Shown piece by piece: positions 10,646 to 23,911 of a stretch of DNA of 64,000 bases. Origin of the DNA: Acanthornis magna (lineage: Eukaryota > Chordata > Aves > Passeriformes > Acanthizidae); the NCBI GenBank assembly GCA_036785705.1, contig JAWUZG010000159.1, positions 3,100,001 to 3,164,000 of the forward strand, in the 5' to 3' direction. Position 1 is the first letter of the stretch; the number at the start of each line of letters is the position of its first letter. Position numbers and translations under genes: made by a program. The notes under the pieces were generated by a model. It worked only from the letters and a program-made list of their open reading frames with translations, was not told the DNA's origin and searched no databases.

Positions 10646-13600
10646 ATACACACGCCCGCCCGCCCCGACAGCCGCGCCCTCCCCGCCGGTCACAGCAGAG
10701 CACCCCCAGCCCCACCACCGAGGGGGTTTTGTTGCCCCAGCTCGGTCCCCAAAGCGCGGCCCATGGAGGGAGGGAGGGAGCAGGTCCCTGCAGAGCCCCT
10801 CCGCTCTGGGGCTCCCCCACACCTCTGTCCCGCACTGTCACACACAGAGGCACGGCTGGAAGCTGAGAGCCGATAAGGGGCTGGTTGTGGGTCCGAGCCT
10901 CCTCTTTCATCCCCCACAAGGATTGGAGAGGTATTGGGGCGGTCCCACACACTTGTACATCTGTAGGTACTGCTGATTCCCCAACATCCACTCAGCTCTT
11001 GCTGCTGCTAGGAGAAATGCACCTAAAAATACCTGCCTGTGCCCTAACCTGCCTGGAGCACCCTCTGTGCCCCAGCCCAGCTGACTGGCTTTGGTCCCTA
11101 TCAGAGACTTTTCCCTTAATCCCATATCGTCATATTTGGGAATGTGGGCTCCTCTCTGAGCTTCCCTGTTGTAGGGACAGTGGGGGTGTTGTGATGCTGT
11201 GATGCTGGAGGTGACAAAGGGACCCTCCAGAGGGAAAAGTTCCCCAAGGATGAGTGGTCTGTGATGGGGTTACCCTTTCAGCCACAACATAAAGCTCTGG
11301 TAAGCTGTTTGTCCACTCAGTTGTCTTCATGATAAAATGTTTACAAATATAGAGAGGAGATGGAGGAAAATCCCACTCAGGGCATCACTGGTTTGTGCAA
11401 AGACAGCCATAATTTTTCCTGTTCATTGGCAGATGCTGGGTACCTTGTTTCCAACACCCAGTGGGCTCTGTGTTCACCCACGCTGGTTACCTAGCTGATG
11501 AAAGATGTCTAGTTCTTCAGTCAATCAAATAATCTCCTGCATACAAACAGCAAACTTTCCCCAGACATCCCCCAAGAGTCAATATTCCCCCCAATTTTGC
11601 TCCTCTTACATCCATCCAATAAGAACACCATGGAAGACTAAACAAAATCAGATTTATTTAGTCATATTATTCATACCAATTTGGAGAGAAATATTTTCCA
11701 GCACTCATCCCACTCTAGTTTAAAGAATGACTAATAATCTCTTAACACCAATGTTCCTTCCATTTAAGCTCTTCTGTTATGAAATTTCTATTAGTCGAGA
11801 GGAGTTTGTCGGAGTGCTGTTCCCGGCTGGTCTCCCCCAATGTTCCTGGCCCATGGACAATTTCTTGGGATGGATCAAGCGTGTTTATCCTGGAGAAGGA
11901 AAGTAGGACATGAGATAAGTTGGTGGGGTGTACTGATGTATGATGGAGAGCTACAGCTGGGATGCAAACCTTCTCCTGGCTGCCCACTGTCCCCAGCCCT
12001 CAACCCCCAAGCCAGGGGGAACTGAGAGCCCCATGATCCCAGCACAAATTCAGAATTCTGGCCTAAAGCAGCTCTCCCACAGATGCAGCAAGTAAGTTCC
12101 TTTGGGATCTTTATCTGTAACGAAGAGTTATTGTCCCTTCTGGTGCTGTAACTTCATTTTGGCCTTGTGAAAAGCAGTTGCTGTTCCCACAAACAAGATA
12201 CCCATCTGCTGGTCTAATTTTGCAGTGTGGATGTGCACGTTTATATCAATAGCTGTCTGCAGAAATGCTCTGCTTTGAGCTCTGTTGCCTCATGTTTCTG
12301 CACACAGGCGATACTCAGGCACGGCTGAGAACAAGGAGAGAATTGCCCCAGCAGCTGTTCCTGAGTGCTCCATGTGCTGCCTCCTCCACTTTCTCTCCAT
12401 GCCAAGTACTGGCAGGGAATATCAAGAGGCGCAGTTTAAAAATAATTCTAATTGCAAACTGAAATAGCAGGTACCTGGAAGTGATGTGGCTGCTGATCTA
12501 CAATCAGTGCTTCAACAGGCTGGTGCAGTTTGTCCCAGGAAACCTCTCCTTTCCTAAAAGTGCATGCGGAGGGTGCTACCCCAAAAGTTGGTAGGGACCA
12601 CCCCAAAGATGGGCCAGGCACTCCCATCAGGAAAGGCCTCAGCAGCACATTTCTATGAGCTAATTAATTTAATAAATTCTAATAATTCCTTGGCAAATCT
12701 GCCTCAGCCTCACAGGAAGCCTTCTCCCTGTCATGGGTAGACAGCTCTGCTCTGTTCTGTTTCTCACAGACAGGGTGTGGAGCAAAGGGCTTGTCTCCTG
12801 GGGTGCAGCCTTGCGTTCCCTGTGCAGGGATCAACCTCTCCCCCTCTCCAGAAAGTTTTTGCCCAGTCAGGCTCTCCCTTCTGTCCTCACCTCACTTTTG
12901 GAGAGCTGGACCCCTCCAGCTGGTCCACCCTGAGCCCCTGCCAGCCCTGCTCTCCAAGCAGGCAGAGGCTGAGCCTGTCCATGGAAGACATCCAAGATAT
13001 CCACCCCTTTCCCACCCCTTTCCTGCCTCTCTGTGTAGCACCTCTTTTCTCTCCCCACTGCCAGCACACGGCCTGGGGGATTCGTGAATTCCCTTTCTGG
13101 GTGTGGCATAAAATGAATGACAAAAGTATCCCTTCTCACCATCACTTCTGCTCCCAGCAAGGTTTTAATTCCATACTCCCCTTCCAGCCAAAGCAGAGGT
13201 GGGGATGAACCACTTCCTTCTGGTGCCCCAAAGCCTCCGCCATAAATCCCCACTGTTTGATTCAGCACCAGCTGACCTTTTAGCTAATCTGGGCTCGTTT
13301 TAATATATTTTCTGTGTGTGTGTCTGTGGCTTAAAAAAGGAAAAGAATCATGGAAACCAAGAGATGCCTGATCTCAAATGTTACAGCAAGGCATTTACTT
13401 AAAATCTTGCAGGAAAATGTCACCCAAAGACCTCATCTATTTAAACTGCCTGGACTTCAAGCCGAGGGTCCCACTGTGCCTGAGATGTGAAGCCTCACTC
13501 CCTTTTATGTAGACTCAAGTGTCTTTCATCTTTTCTTTTTCCAGGTGATTCCAGTCACTAGGAATTTTTCACGTTAATCTTGTTCCTGCCTGATTTCATC

Positions 13601-14363
13601 GGGTGGGATTTTTCTGAAGGGCACAGGAAGGAGCAGAGGGAAAGCTCTGCAAGAGGTTGGTGCTAAGAGACAGCATCAACCTTTTTCCCATCGAGCACCC
13701 AGCCCCAAATACCTGTTAGATCAGGCTCATGAGGCAGGGGATGCTGGACTGATTGAAGCCTTTAAAATCACTTCCCAGTGGGCTCACTATAGACAGGCTC
13801 TCCCCTAAAAGTCAGGAGTGTGTAAGATGGGTTAGGAAGTAAAAATCCTAGAGTGCACAGGGATTTTTTTTAGGCATGCTGTGCCTGAAAAGCAAGGAAG
13901 TGAGGGGGAAAGGGGTGATAGAAAAAGGGCCATCGATCAGCTTTGTTGGTGGCAATATTGACTGGGTCATTACTTACAGGCACTCCTACTCTCAACTTAC
14001 TGCGAAATGAAGTGCTGGTTTGGCTGAGCAATAAATGATATTTCGTGCCTTTGGCTGAAATGGTTTCAAAAGAGTATTTTAAATCAAACCAGTTGATACA
14101 CAGGAAATTTATTGCCTCTGTTTTTTGTAGCAGATGCACCCACTGAGGCTCCGCAGTGTGAGCACATCGGTGTGTGGGTTGGCAAACTGGACAGAGTTGC
14201 CCAGAGCAGAGCAATGATCACACTCCCCAGCATGCGTGTTCTTGGGCAGCTTTAAAAACCAAAAAGGAGCCCAAAAAACAGAATGTGTATGGTGCTGTTG
14301 GTAAGAGAATCACCCTGAAGAAGGATCAGTCTCTGGGAAGCAAGAACTGGAAAATAAGGTTGG

Positions 14364-14476
14364 TGGGGTTTTTTTTGTTTGTTTGTTTTTTGGGGTTTTT
14401 TTTGTTTTGGTTTTGTTTTTTTGGTGGTTTCCTTTTGTTTTGTTTTTGGTTTTGGTTTTGGGTTTTTTTTTGGGGT
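14364..14476. repeat. T/G low-complexity tract
   Basis: A purely T and G stretch made of GTTTTG, GGTTTT and T-run blocks with one short CC interruption. It has no regular period and is best described as simple or low-complexity DNA. It yields a spurious Phe/Trp-rich frame on the plus strand. Confidence 0.85.
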
Positions 14477-17080
14477 AACAATTCCTGTGTTCCATGTGCT
14501 GCGCGGTCAAATTCAGTCCTTTACTTAGACAAAACTCCTTGAAAGATAATGAATGTGCTGGCTGAGAGACCCTGTAATATTTGTGTCAAACATCACAGAC
14601 TGATGCACTAAGTGGACACACACAGGAGATATCAACTGCTTCAGCTGAGCGATAAAGGAGTTTGGGGTCCCTTGGGTTGCTACTGCAACAAGCCCAAATC
14701 TGATTCCTCGTGGCAATAAATGCATTTTCTCTTCATATGCGCAGAACAAGTGCTCACCACAAAGACAGTTGTGCTCACACAATGCATGCAGGGTTTCTCT
14801 TTGGAAATCCTGGGTTTTATTCCAGGAACAAATATTAAAAAAAAAGGGACAGAGGAGTCTAAACCGAGAGCTGCACTTGCTGTGGCTGTGACCATCCACT
14901 GTAGCCCCAAGCACGGCACATGCAGATGGGTTGTTACTCTGTTCCTCGGGGATTTAATCTGCTTTTGCAGCCCTGCCAGCCGTGCTTCCAACAGCTCCGC
15001 GCAGCGGTGCCGGCTCGGAGCACAGCCCTGCTGCCAGCAATGCTCCATCTCCATCCCTGCTCCTCACACACCGCACCAGCATCCTTCAGGGAATCTCAGG
15101 AGTCAAGTCACAGGTTAACCTCATTTTCTCAGCTTTTTTCCTCCAAATCATTGATGCTGCTTTCCAAAATCGTAGTGTGCTTGGCAATTGTAAAATGCAA
15201 AGGAAAAAGCAGCGCAGCAAAAATCCCTGGCAGCAAACTGCTCTTTACTTTCTTTTCCCTGCAACCTTCCCATGTGTTTGAAATCCTCCCAAAACCTTAT
15301 TAAAAGCCTTGGATTTCAGGAAACACACAAAGCACTGGGCATGCTTTGTGCTCTTTCCTGGTGTGAGCCTTTTTATTAAATGCTGGAAATGCCATGGGCT
15401 GGAAGGGCTTTTCCTCAGCTCCATGTCACCGAACAACAGGACATTTGTTCATACACCACTCCCCCTCGGTCCCTTGCACCCAGAAAGTCCTTCTCCTTTT
15501 CCAGAGGGACCAGGACCATGGGATGCAGCGGGGTCAGCTCCAGAAAAGCTCCCAGTGGAAACTTTCCAGGGACACCCTACACTGGCTTCGAGTGTGACAT
15601 TTCAAACTCAAAAACTTGGCACTTCACATCTTCCAAAGCACGCTGTGACCTGTTGCAAATGTTTTTTGTTGGTTCTCTGCAATCTGTCTCCTTCCTGCTA
15701 TTCTTCCCTTTAAGAGCCCACATCCTCCCATTTTTTGGAGCATTGACACCCTGAGCTTGGGCTGCTCCTGAGCCCAGCCTGGCATCCCTATCCCTGTGTG
15801 AGGAGAGGGTGCTGACACTGCTCTGCAGCCTCTGAGGGTGGCAGAAGGTCCCTCCTGATTATCACAGGAGGAAGAACAAGAGGCTGCTGAGGCTGCTGAG
15901 GCTGATGAGCTCCATCCCTGTGGATGTGCAGCTCCTTGGACACAGCCTGACCTCAGCCTGCTGCCGAAGAAAAGCTCAGTTTCCATCCTGCGCCTTCCTC
16001 ACTGGTGTTGCTGCAGGACCTGCTGCTCTGATGGCGAATGTGAGACTCAGAGGAAGGGTTTATTCACACTCCTGTGGCCAGGAAACTGTCGGGATCCCTC
16101 TGTGGGCTTGCCTGGGCTCCTTTTTTTCCGAGGCAGTTGCTGTCCTGCTGACCCCAGCAGATCTGCAGAGGCACCAGCTCCAGCCCTGGGTCCACCTCAG
16201 CCACCATCTCACACCTCAGGCTGTGCTGATTTCCTTCTTCCCCTTGGCCAGACTTAACCAGATGGTTTCCAAGTCCGAGCATCTTGGACTAGAGATGACA
16301 AAAATAGTATTAACCCTCTGTGAGCTGGGTTACAGGTCACCTCTCTGTGAGCAGAGAGTGCCTTGGGAGGGATTCTTTTTTCCTTTCTTCTATTATGGCT
16401 CAGTGGTTGTTGCATCCAACCCAAGGGAAAAGGATCCCATGCTCAGGTAAAATCCCCAACTCCAGGGGCTCTGTAATGTAGAGCAGCTCTGGTTCTGCTC
16501 TAAATTAAACTGTAAGAAAACACCCAAAGGAAGCAGGAGATAAAGAACAAAATCTACCCAAAAAATGGCCAGGGAAGTTCATTCCTTTTAGCCTGTGTTA
16601 GAGAGGGAGCTCATTCAGTGATAACTGGAGCTGCATTCAATGCCTAACATCTTTTTTCTGTAAGTCTCATCAGAGCTGTTTCGGGAACTGCAGGTACTGA
16701 AGCAATGTGGAGGGAAAAAAAAGGCCCCAGCTTGTGGGAAATAAATTTTTGGTTGATTTAGTGGAAAGATGTTTACTGAGAAGGGGAACTCTCTGGACAA
16801 TAGCTATCTTTATAAAGATTCTCATAAATCACAGACAAACTGTTCTGACTCCAAGGGAAAATATTTCCAACTGTTTCGCTGTTAAAAAATGAGTTGGGTT
16901 TTTTCATCTTACAGAAAACCATGCCTGCTCTTGAAACATCTTTTTGTTTTTCTTCTAGAGACTTCCCTGCTCTGCCTCTTGCTCTGTCTAACCTGTGGAT
17001 ATCATTCCAAAGCAAAGGTGTGATCCTATGGTGTCTTTGCTAGAATTTATAACTGGCTCCTCAGGGAGCAGTGCTGAACC

Positions 17081-17300
17081 AGAATTATGGAATGGTTTGG
17101 GTTGGAAAGGACCTTGGAGATCGTGTTCCACCCCCTGCCATGGGCAGGGACACCTCCCACTATCCCAGGCAGCTCAGAGCTCCATCCATCCTGGCCTTGA
17201 AGACTTCCAGGGATGGGGCAGCCACAGCTTCTCTGGGCACCCTGTGCCACAATTAGGATACTCCAGAGCCTTCTCTTTCCCCAGGCTCAGGCTGCAGTTT
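17081..17300 (-). repeat. CR1 LINE fragment
   Basis: The plus strand reads GGAATGGTTTGGGTTGGAAA followed by GGACCTTGGAGATC, CCCTGCCATGGGCAGGGACA and TTCCAGGGATGGGGCAGCC. This is the reverse complement of the 3' part of avian CR1. The last portion, CCTTCTCTTTCCCCAGGCTC, resembles a more internal CR1 segment and suggests a deletion near 17255. Confidence 0.85.
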
Positions 17301-20300
17301 TTCTCTTTTGTTTGCAAAGCCCACGTACCGATGTTGAAGCCCAAACAAGTTCACTTCTAGTGCAGTACATGATTTTACAGCGAAACAGAAAAGGTTGCCC
17401 ACCCAGCCTTGAATCCAGGTCTGAATGCCGCAGGAGAGAAGTCTGGAGAATGATTTGGGTAGAAGGGTGCATTCATACAAGAAATTGCTAAACATCAGCA
17501 CAGCCACGCTGGTGACAAGGATGTGAAATAGGTTAGAAAAATTAGATGGAGTCCTTCTTCCTCAGTAATGATCATGTCATCCAAGAAAGTCATATTTTAC
17601 CACGTGGCAAGAGAATTAACAATGACAGAAACTGCCACAAAAGCAGCTGTGAGATGAGCAGGCAGGGAGCTGGGCAGAGTTCAATTAACCAAAAGATTTC
17701 TTTAAATGACTTGATTCTCAAGAATTTGCTCTGATCCTTCTGCAAATTTTGCAGCCACAGGTCAGCTTGGCTTGGATACTGTGTGAGGTTCAGAGAGACA
17801 TTTAAAGCTCTCGTCTTTCCTGGAGCTACACTGGTGAGACGAGCAGGTTGACCTCAGGAGAAATGTTCCTCTGCCACTGAGGCACAAGGAGAAACAGAGC
17901 TATGAAATTCAAGAATTAAAAGCCAAAAGTCAAGCTAAAGTCAGGGTGGCAGGATCTGCCCTGATTTTGTTTGCATAAGTTATACTTTCAGAGGGCAGAA
18001 GTCCCCAGGTAACCTTTTCTGTCACCTCTACAGCTTAATTTGCACAGCAAGGCCAATGCTTGGAAATGCTTTTCCAGTGTTTGGGGTCTATAACAACATG
18101 GGGCATATAATAAAAAGTGTGAACTTGACCATAAAACACAAGGGTTATAGCTAAAGTTTTTTAGAAGTTGTTTTTAAAGATTTTTGGGAGTTCTTCACCC
18201 GTTGTCCCCAAACAGGGTTGTCTTGGGGGGTGTCTCATTTGAGTGTCTCCCTAGAGAAACAGAGGCACTTGAGACACCTCAGTGGATCATAACTGGGAGA
18301 AAAACAAAATCTGTACCTTAATGGAGATCTTCACTTCCCAGAGCCCCTCCGAGGAGCTCAGAAATGTGCCCCTGCCCTCTGGGAGACTCTCTGCTTTCCT
18401 TGATAAGCATGCAAGCACATTTTATTACGAGCCTAATATGCCAGATAGAAGGAGAAATTGATAGTTTGCCGTATAAAGAGATCTGAGATACTCTTGAAAA
18501 AGGGCAGACTTGCAAGAAATAAAATCCATCTTGTGTTGCAAAATGAGGAGATCACTTTATCTGTTCGTTTTTTATTGGAATAAAAGGGCATGTGTAGGTA
18601 TTGAATTAGCTGCGTGACATGTCACAGGCTGAGCTCTAAGTATGAAAAGAAAGATTTTGATCAAATGCACACTTGCTTCAAGATGTAAAAGGGATAATGT
18701 GAAGAAGCAATTTTGCAAATTTAAGCGGAATTGGTTTAGAGCAGAATTTGACAGCAAACAGAGACATCAAATGTGACGATCCCACCCCCAACCAACCCAC
18801 AGCAAACCCAACTGCAGGATTTTGTCACTGCTGGTCCCTTCCCTCTGCATCCCACGATGGGAACTGACCCAGGGCATTCAGCACATGGCTCTGCTGGAGC
18901 CATGGCAGCTCACAGCTCTTTGGTGGCTCCAGCCTCACAGAATGGGAAAAGAGAGCTGAAGACAGTGAGCCCAAGGGGTACTTTTGCTTGAGGGATGGCT
19001 CCGAATCCTGCGCAGCTCCTGAACTTAATCACAGAGGATCTGGGAGAAAGTGATGCTCCTAATTCAGGAGAAGTGCAATAGTCTCATGTTCAGTTCCTGA
19101 CAGGTTGAATTTCTTCTTCAGCTGCTAAAAGTCAAGGAGATAAGTTGAATCCATTTCTCTATAGATTCTTAGTTTGCCTAATTGCAGACTTCCTCGCAAG
19201 TGCCACGCTCATGGAGGACTCAGAAGACATGAAGCTATTTTTACTCTTCATTTAACTCTTCTCAGCCATTAGCAACTGAGAAGTTGTGATTAGTGCTGCA
19301 AGTTCTCCTGGAAAACAGTTATCCAGTGAATCACTCCTCGCTGACAGGGCTCTGCCCACCTTCCCACCAGCCTCACCAGGTGATAGCCTACTATTATAAT
19401 TCCTCCAGGAGCCAATTAATTCATGGAGACAATCCTTTTCTTCCTCTCCTGCCTGGTAGGGATCTGCTCTGCTCAGCTCCATGGCAAATAGCTGCTGGAG
19501 GTGACCCTTCCAGCCAGGGTGTCCTTTTGGATGTGGCTTAACTGCTCACACAGCGGAGAGCCACAGGGAATGGTCCTGTTGCATCCACGGAGCTGATGAA
19601 GCTGGAAACAAATAAATGCCACCCCAGGTTCCTGGAGATCCCCTGTCCAGGACATGCAGGGGGATCTGAAGTCATGATTCTGGTTTATAAAGTTTTCTCC
19701 AGCAGCAGAAGTGTCCTTGCTTTGGCCACCTCCAGCTAGATCAGGAGGGCATTGGCCCAAAAATGAGGACTTCCAGCAGTGTCTGGTGCACACAGCACTC
19801 CTGTCTCCCATTCCCCGCTAAAATCAATGCACAGCACTGCAAAATCAAATGCAATCTGCAGTGTCTCACCTGCGCTGTGCCTCATCGGGAGGAGGAAGCA
19901 GGAGCAGATCCAGACCTGCTGCAACCCCTTGTCCTGCTGTCCCAGGGGATGGGCTGGCCTGGGCTCAGCAGGGGCACAGCTATCCAGAAACACTGGTATT
20001 GATCACGGTCAGGATGTGCTGGAGAGGAGCTGCAAATGATAATAATCATCATCATTCTCATTGCTTTGTTTGGTCACACAGACAGAGCCCAAAACGGGAC
20101 ATTAATAATAGGAACCCCCTGTGAGAATCTTTGATTTTCTCTTCATGAAATCGCAAGTTTTGCTGTTGTTTCTGAAAAACATTAGGTAGGAATCATTGCA
20201 GGGCAAATTAAGTTTTATAGTTGCCAGTTTGTGGAGAGAGGATGGAGACAGCCTCAGTGAGCTCCTTTTCTGCGCATAATCTGGACTCTGTGGCAGAGCT

Positions 20301-20439
20301 CCACATCTGAGTCCGATGCTGCCTTCCTGACTGCCTGGTCCTGCCCCAGAATTCAGGAGTTTCTGATTTTTGCCACATCCCAGCTGACTGGGAGCTAAAT
20401 AACAGGCTGGGTTCAGATCTCACCACCAATGTGAGATCT

Positions 20440-20508
20440 TTCCATTAAGATTGGAATTGATGATCTCGGGGATCTTTCCCAAGCTCAATGATTCGATCAT
20501 TCTATGCC
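20440..20508 (+). repeat. CR1 LINE 3' tail remnant
   Basis: The order GGAATTGATGATCTCGGGGA, TCTTTCCCAAGC, AATGATTCGATCATTCTATG matches the CR1 3' terminus (TTGGAcTcgatgatct, TTCCAAcc, ATTCTATG repeats). It is diverged and short. Confidence 0.65.
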
Positions 20509-23500
20509 ACCATCAAAATCAAAAGGAGTGGAGAAGCAGCAGGGCCAAAATCCACTCCCTTCTTCTAACTCAATGCACTTGCATCTTACTGTGTCAAGCT
20601 AATTATTACAGCTTGTGTTTATGTGGAATTTTTTGCCAACCTATAAAAAAGCAGCAAATCCTCATGCTTGGTTTTGGCATTGAGCAAACATCTCAGACAA
20701 ACCTCTCTTGAAACTCCCTGGTTCCTGCAGTCCATGGGTTTGTCCTCCAGGGTGTCGTGACAGTGAGGTTTGGTCCTATATGGTTTAAATGACATTAAGT
20801 GGTTTTTCCATTACTCCAACAGCAAACCCCATTCATGGGTGTGATTTCTAACCTGGCACAGATGAATGAAATTAAATTTGCGTGATGATATCCAGAGAAA
20901 TGCTTTTGTTTTGGAATAAATTAGGGTAGAGGGCTAGTGGTGTAAGGTGCAATAAACCTGCAGGAAAGCTGCAATTTCTGCTCAGAACTGTCGCTCCTGG
21001 AGTCAGGCTCAGCACCTGCAGTGCAGTAAGGCACATCATTATGGATGGGATGCAGAATATATGTAAATATTATACATTACAGGGTTTGGCCAGCACATGT
21101 GGATTTGAGTCCGCAAGAGGAGCAGCAGCCTTTGCTTTCCTTCCCCACTTCTGCCCACTGAAGATTTTCCTTCACAGAAAAAGACATAAATCCCGAGGTT
21201 TATAATCAATTCTGAGCGTGGGGTGAGAGGATGTTCAATGTTAAATGTTTAAATTAAACACAGCAACTTCTGCTATTCAGACAGAAACCCACTCCCTTGG
21301 GAGGCTTTTCCATAGGTGTGTTTAATGGGACCAACTTTGCAGCAGCCAAAATCAATGTTTTGTTTGCTAAAACACAACCACGGGGCTGAAGCTGGAGAAT
21401 GTTGGCTCAGGGGTTTTGTTGTGGGCTCCCAGTTCAGCCTGTGGTGAGGGCATGTGCATCCCAGAAACGCCAAGGCAGCTGCTTAGTTAAGGATAAAAAT
21501 TTTCCAAAGTACTTTGCTATAATTGTATGCTGCTCCTTAAATTAAATGCTCGAATAATTCTAGAAATTGGCTTGAACTAGAAAATGCTTCACCTCTAACT
21601 ATAATTTGCTAGGAAACAGGTAAAAAAAGGAAGAGCTCAAGCAAGAATAACTACCAAGGGTATAAAGAGGTTTGGGAGAGAGGAATGAAGTGTGAATATG
21701 TATCAGCAATAACTTACATTTATGTTACTGTCACAGAGCCCTGAAAATAAAATCCATGAACAAACTGGGATAAATATTAAACCGGCATTTATGTTCACTT
21801 TCATTTCAACAGTGAAAATACTTAAACACATTAAAAAGATTTAGATTTTCTCGATACTTGGAGGTTTTTGTAGGCACTGTCAAATTTGATTCAAGTCGAT
21901 GAAGAAGGCTGAATACTCTGTATAAATATGCAGCTTAGTAAGCTTTGTGCCCAGCCCAAGAAGCAAGATATTTTTAAGCAGCAGACTAGAAATGGGATCC
22001 ATACACCCTCCTCATGATTGCTCTGGAAATTTCAACAAAAATCTGAAGCTGCATGGGAATGTGCAGGGGGTTACAACCTGTGCTGAAGCAGAGGTGGGAG
22101 AACACAGCAGACAAAACACATTTTCCTTGCAGGATGCTGGAGCAGAGAAGCTGGGGACCAGCCAGGTCTAACCAAAACCCTCACTCCAATCTGACACATT
22201 TCTGTGCTGATTCATTTGACAATTCAAGTGCGACCTGGGGCTGGAGGCTCAGCAGCTGCTGAAAGACTTGTGATGCTGTGGCTGCCCGGCTGGAGGGGGC
22301 TGCATGCCCCTGGGCCCTCCTGACCTGCGACTCCATCCCTCGGGAGCTGCTCAGATCCCTCCCTGCCCTTCCCATGGAACTCCAGGGGGAGATATCCCTG
22401 CCAGGATCAAGCAGCAAGGACTGCTTGGAGCCACGGACTGCTTCCCACTTGAAAATCAGATAGATTTAACCAATGCAGGACTTTGCAGCACAAAGGGGTC
22501 CTGAGGAGGCTGCAGGGAGCTTGGGCAGCCTCAGCACAGGGAAAAACCCACGTCCACTGAGGCTTTGGCCCTGATCCTGGAGTTGGGAAGATGTGACAGC
22601 ATCAGGATTGACCAGGGTATTGATTGACCATGGATGATGATGCTCTTTAATTTTCAGAGTTGCAAAAGTGGTTGCAAACTTGAAACCTTGTTTGACTCAG
22701 GACTAAAAGGAACATATGATTACTACAGCATTTGGACCCAAGTATCAGTAAAAACCAAAAGCAGCATATGAGGCAGCATATGGTAAATATGTATTTAGAA
22801 GCACAGAAAGTAGACAAACTCATCTGGGTCAAGATTTAATCAGATAATGTTTGGTTTAGACTCAGCACTAATGCTGCTTTGGAAGCATATTACATTTGGA
22901 ATCAGTATTTAAAACTCTGTTACAGGCAAATGAAAATAAAAACTGAGAAAAAAAGGAAGAGTGGCAAATTCATGGCATGGCAAATTTATATTTCTTTGGC
23001 AACCAGAAGATCAAGACTCAACCAATTTCTTTACACTTCTAGTACAAAGGGCTAGCCTGGGTGTGTAATGCAGTTAATAATTAATTTCCTTTTGGTTTCT
23101 TCATCTTTATTTATTAATTCCCAAATTCCAACTAAGCCTACAAATATCTTAGACTCTGAAGATGTTCCTGAAAGGAGAAGGAAAGCTCTGATAATACTGG
23201 AACTCCTTCATGTTTTAATGAAGGTTTTGGTGTTTTGGTTCAAAAGGTCCTGCAGGTTTTTAGGTATAATATTTTCCCCCAAAGCCAATGAATCACAAAG
23301 CACAGTCAGTGCTGCCATGGGATAACGTTTTAAGAACCCTGTGGTCCTGTAGATGTGATATCATCTAATGTTTCTCCAGAGCCTTTATAATTTCCCAGTT
23401 CCATCATTCTGTGAGCTTTGACAGGCTCCATAAGCTTATACACCTTGTTCCAGCATACAAAATGCACTGACCACATTCAGATCTCTCTTACTCAGGTGGA

Positions 23501-23850
23501 GACAAAGGAGTAACACTGTTATCTGCAGGATGGGAAACACATCAGGACTTATCCATGGTCTTTCCCTCAGCCAAATAGTTACAACTTCAAGCCATGAAAA
23601 ACACAGCATGTGTGGGAAACTAACATGAGCATGCACGAGACTCGTGGCACATATAATTTCCTCTGAATCCTGATGGATGGAGTGATCCAGCTCTGTTCTT
23701 CACCACCTTTTCCCCCCACAGACCATTGTGCTGCAGATGGCCCTTCGTGGAATCCCTCGTGCCAAGCCAAATCCAGCCACCAGCAGAGCCTCTCGCACCT
23801 GCTTTCCATCACCTCCTGCTTGAAACAGTCCGTGCCTCGTGATTTTTCAT

Positions 23851-23911
23851 TATTCTTCCGTCTGATTAAATATTCACAAAATATTCTTCCGTATGATTAA
23901 ATATTCGCAAA
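23851..23911. repeat. 31-bp direct tandem duplication
   Basis: TATTCTTCCGTCTGATTAAA begins at 23851 and TATTCTTCCGTATGATTAAA at 23882. The following bases (TATTCACAAA and TATTCGCAAA) also repeat. The two copies differ at two positions. Each carries a TGATTAAATATTC block. Confidence 0.85.

Noticed and set aside
10200..10991. Cysteine-rich 263-residue minus-strand frame, and similar frames at 10016-10306 and 10388-10822
   Set aside because: They are direct translations of the 21-bp CA/ACCGGTAC array with alternative (GTG) starts. The periodic Cys/Val/Pro content is a repeat artefact.
14364..14476. Telomere-like interstitial repeat
   Set aside because: The tract is T/G only but lacks the TTAGGG unit (no A) and any fixed period. 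It is plain low-complexity sequence.
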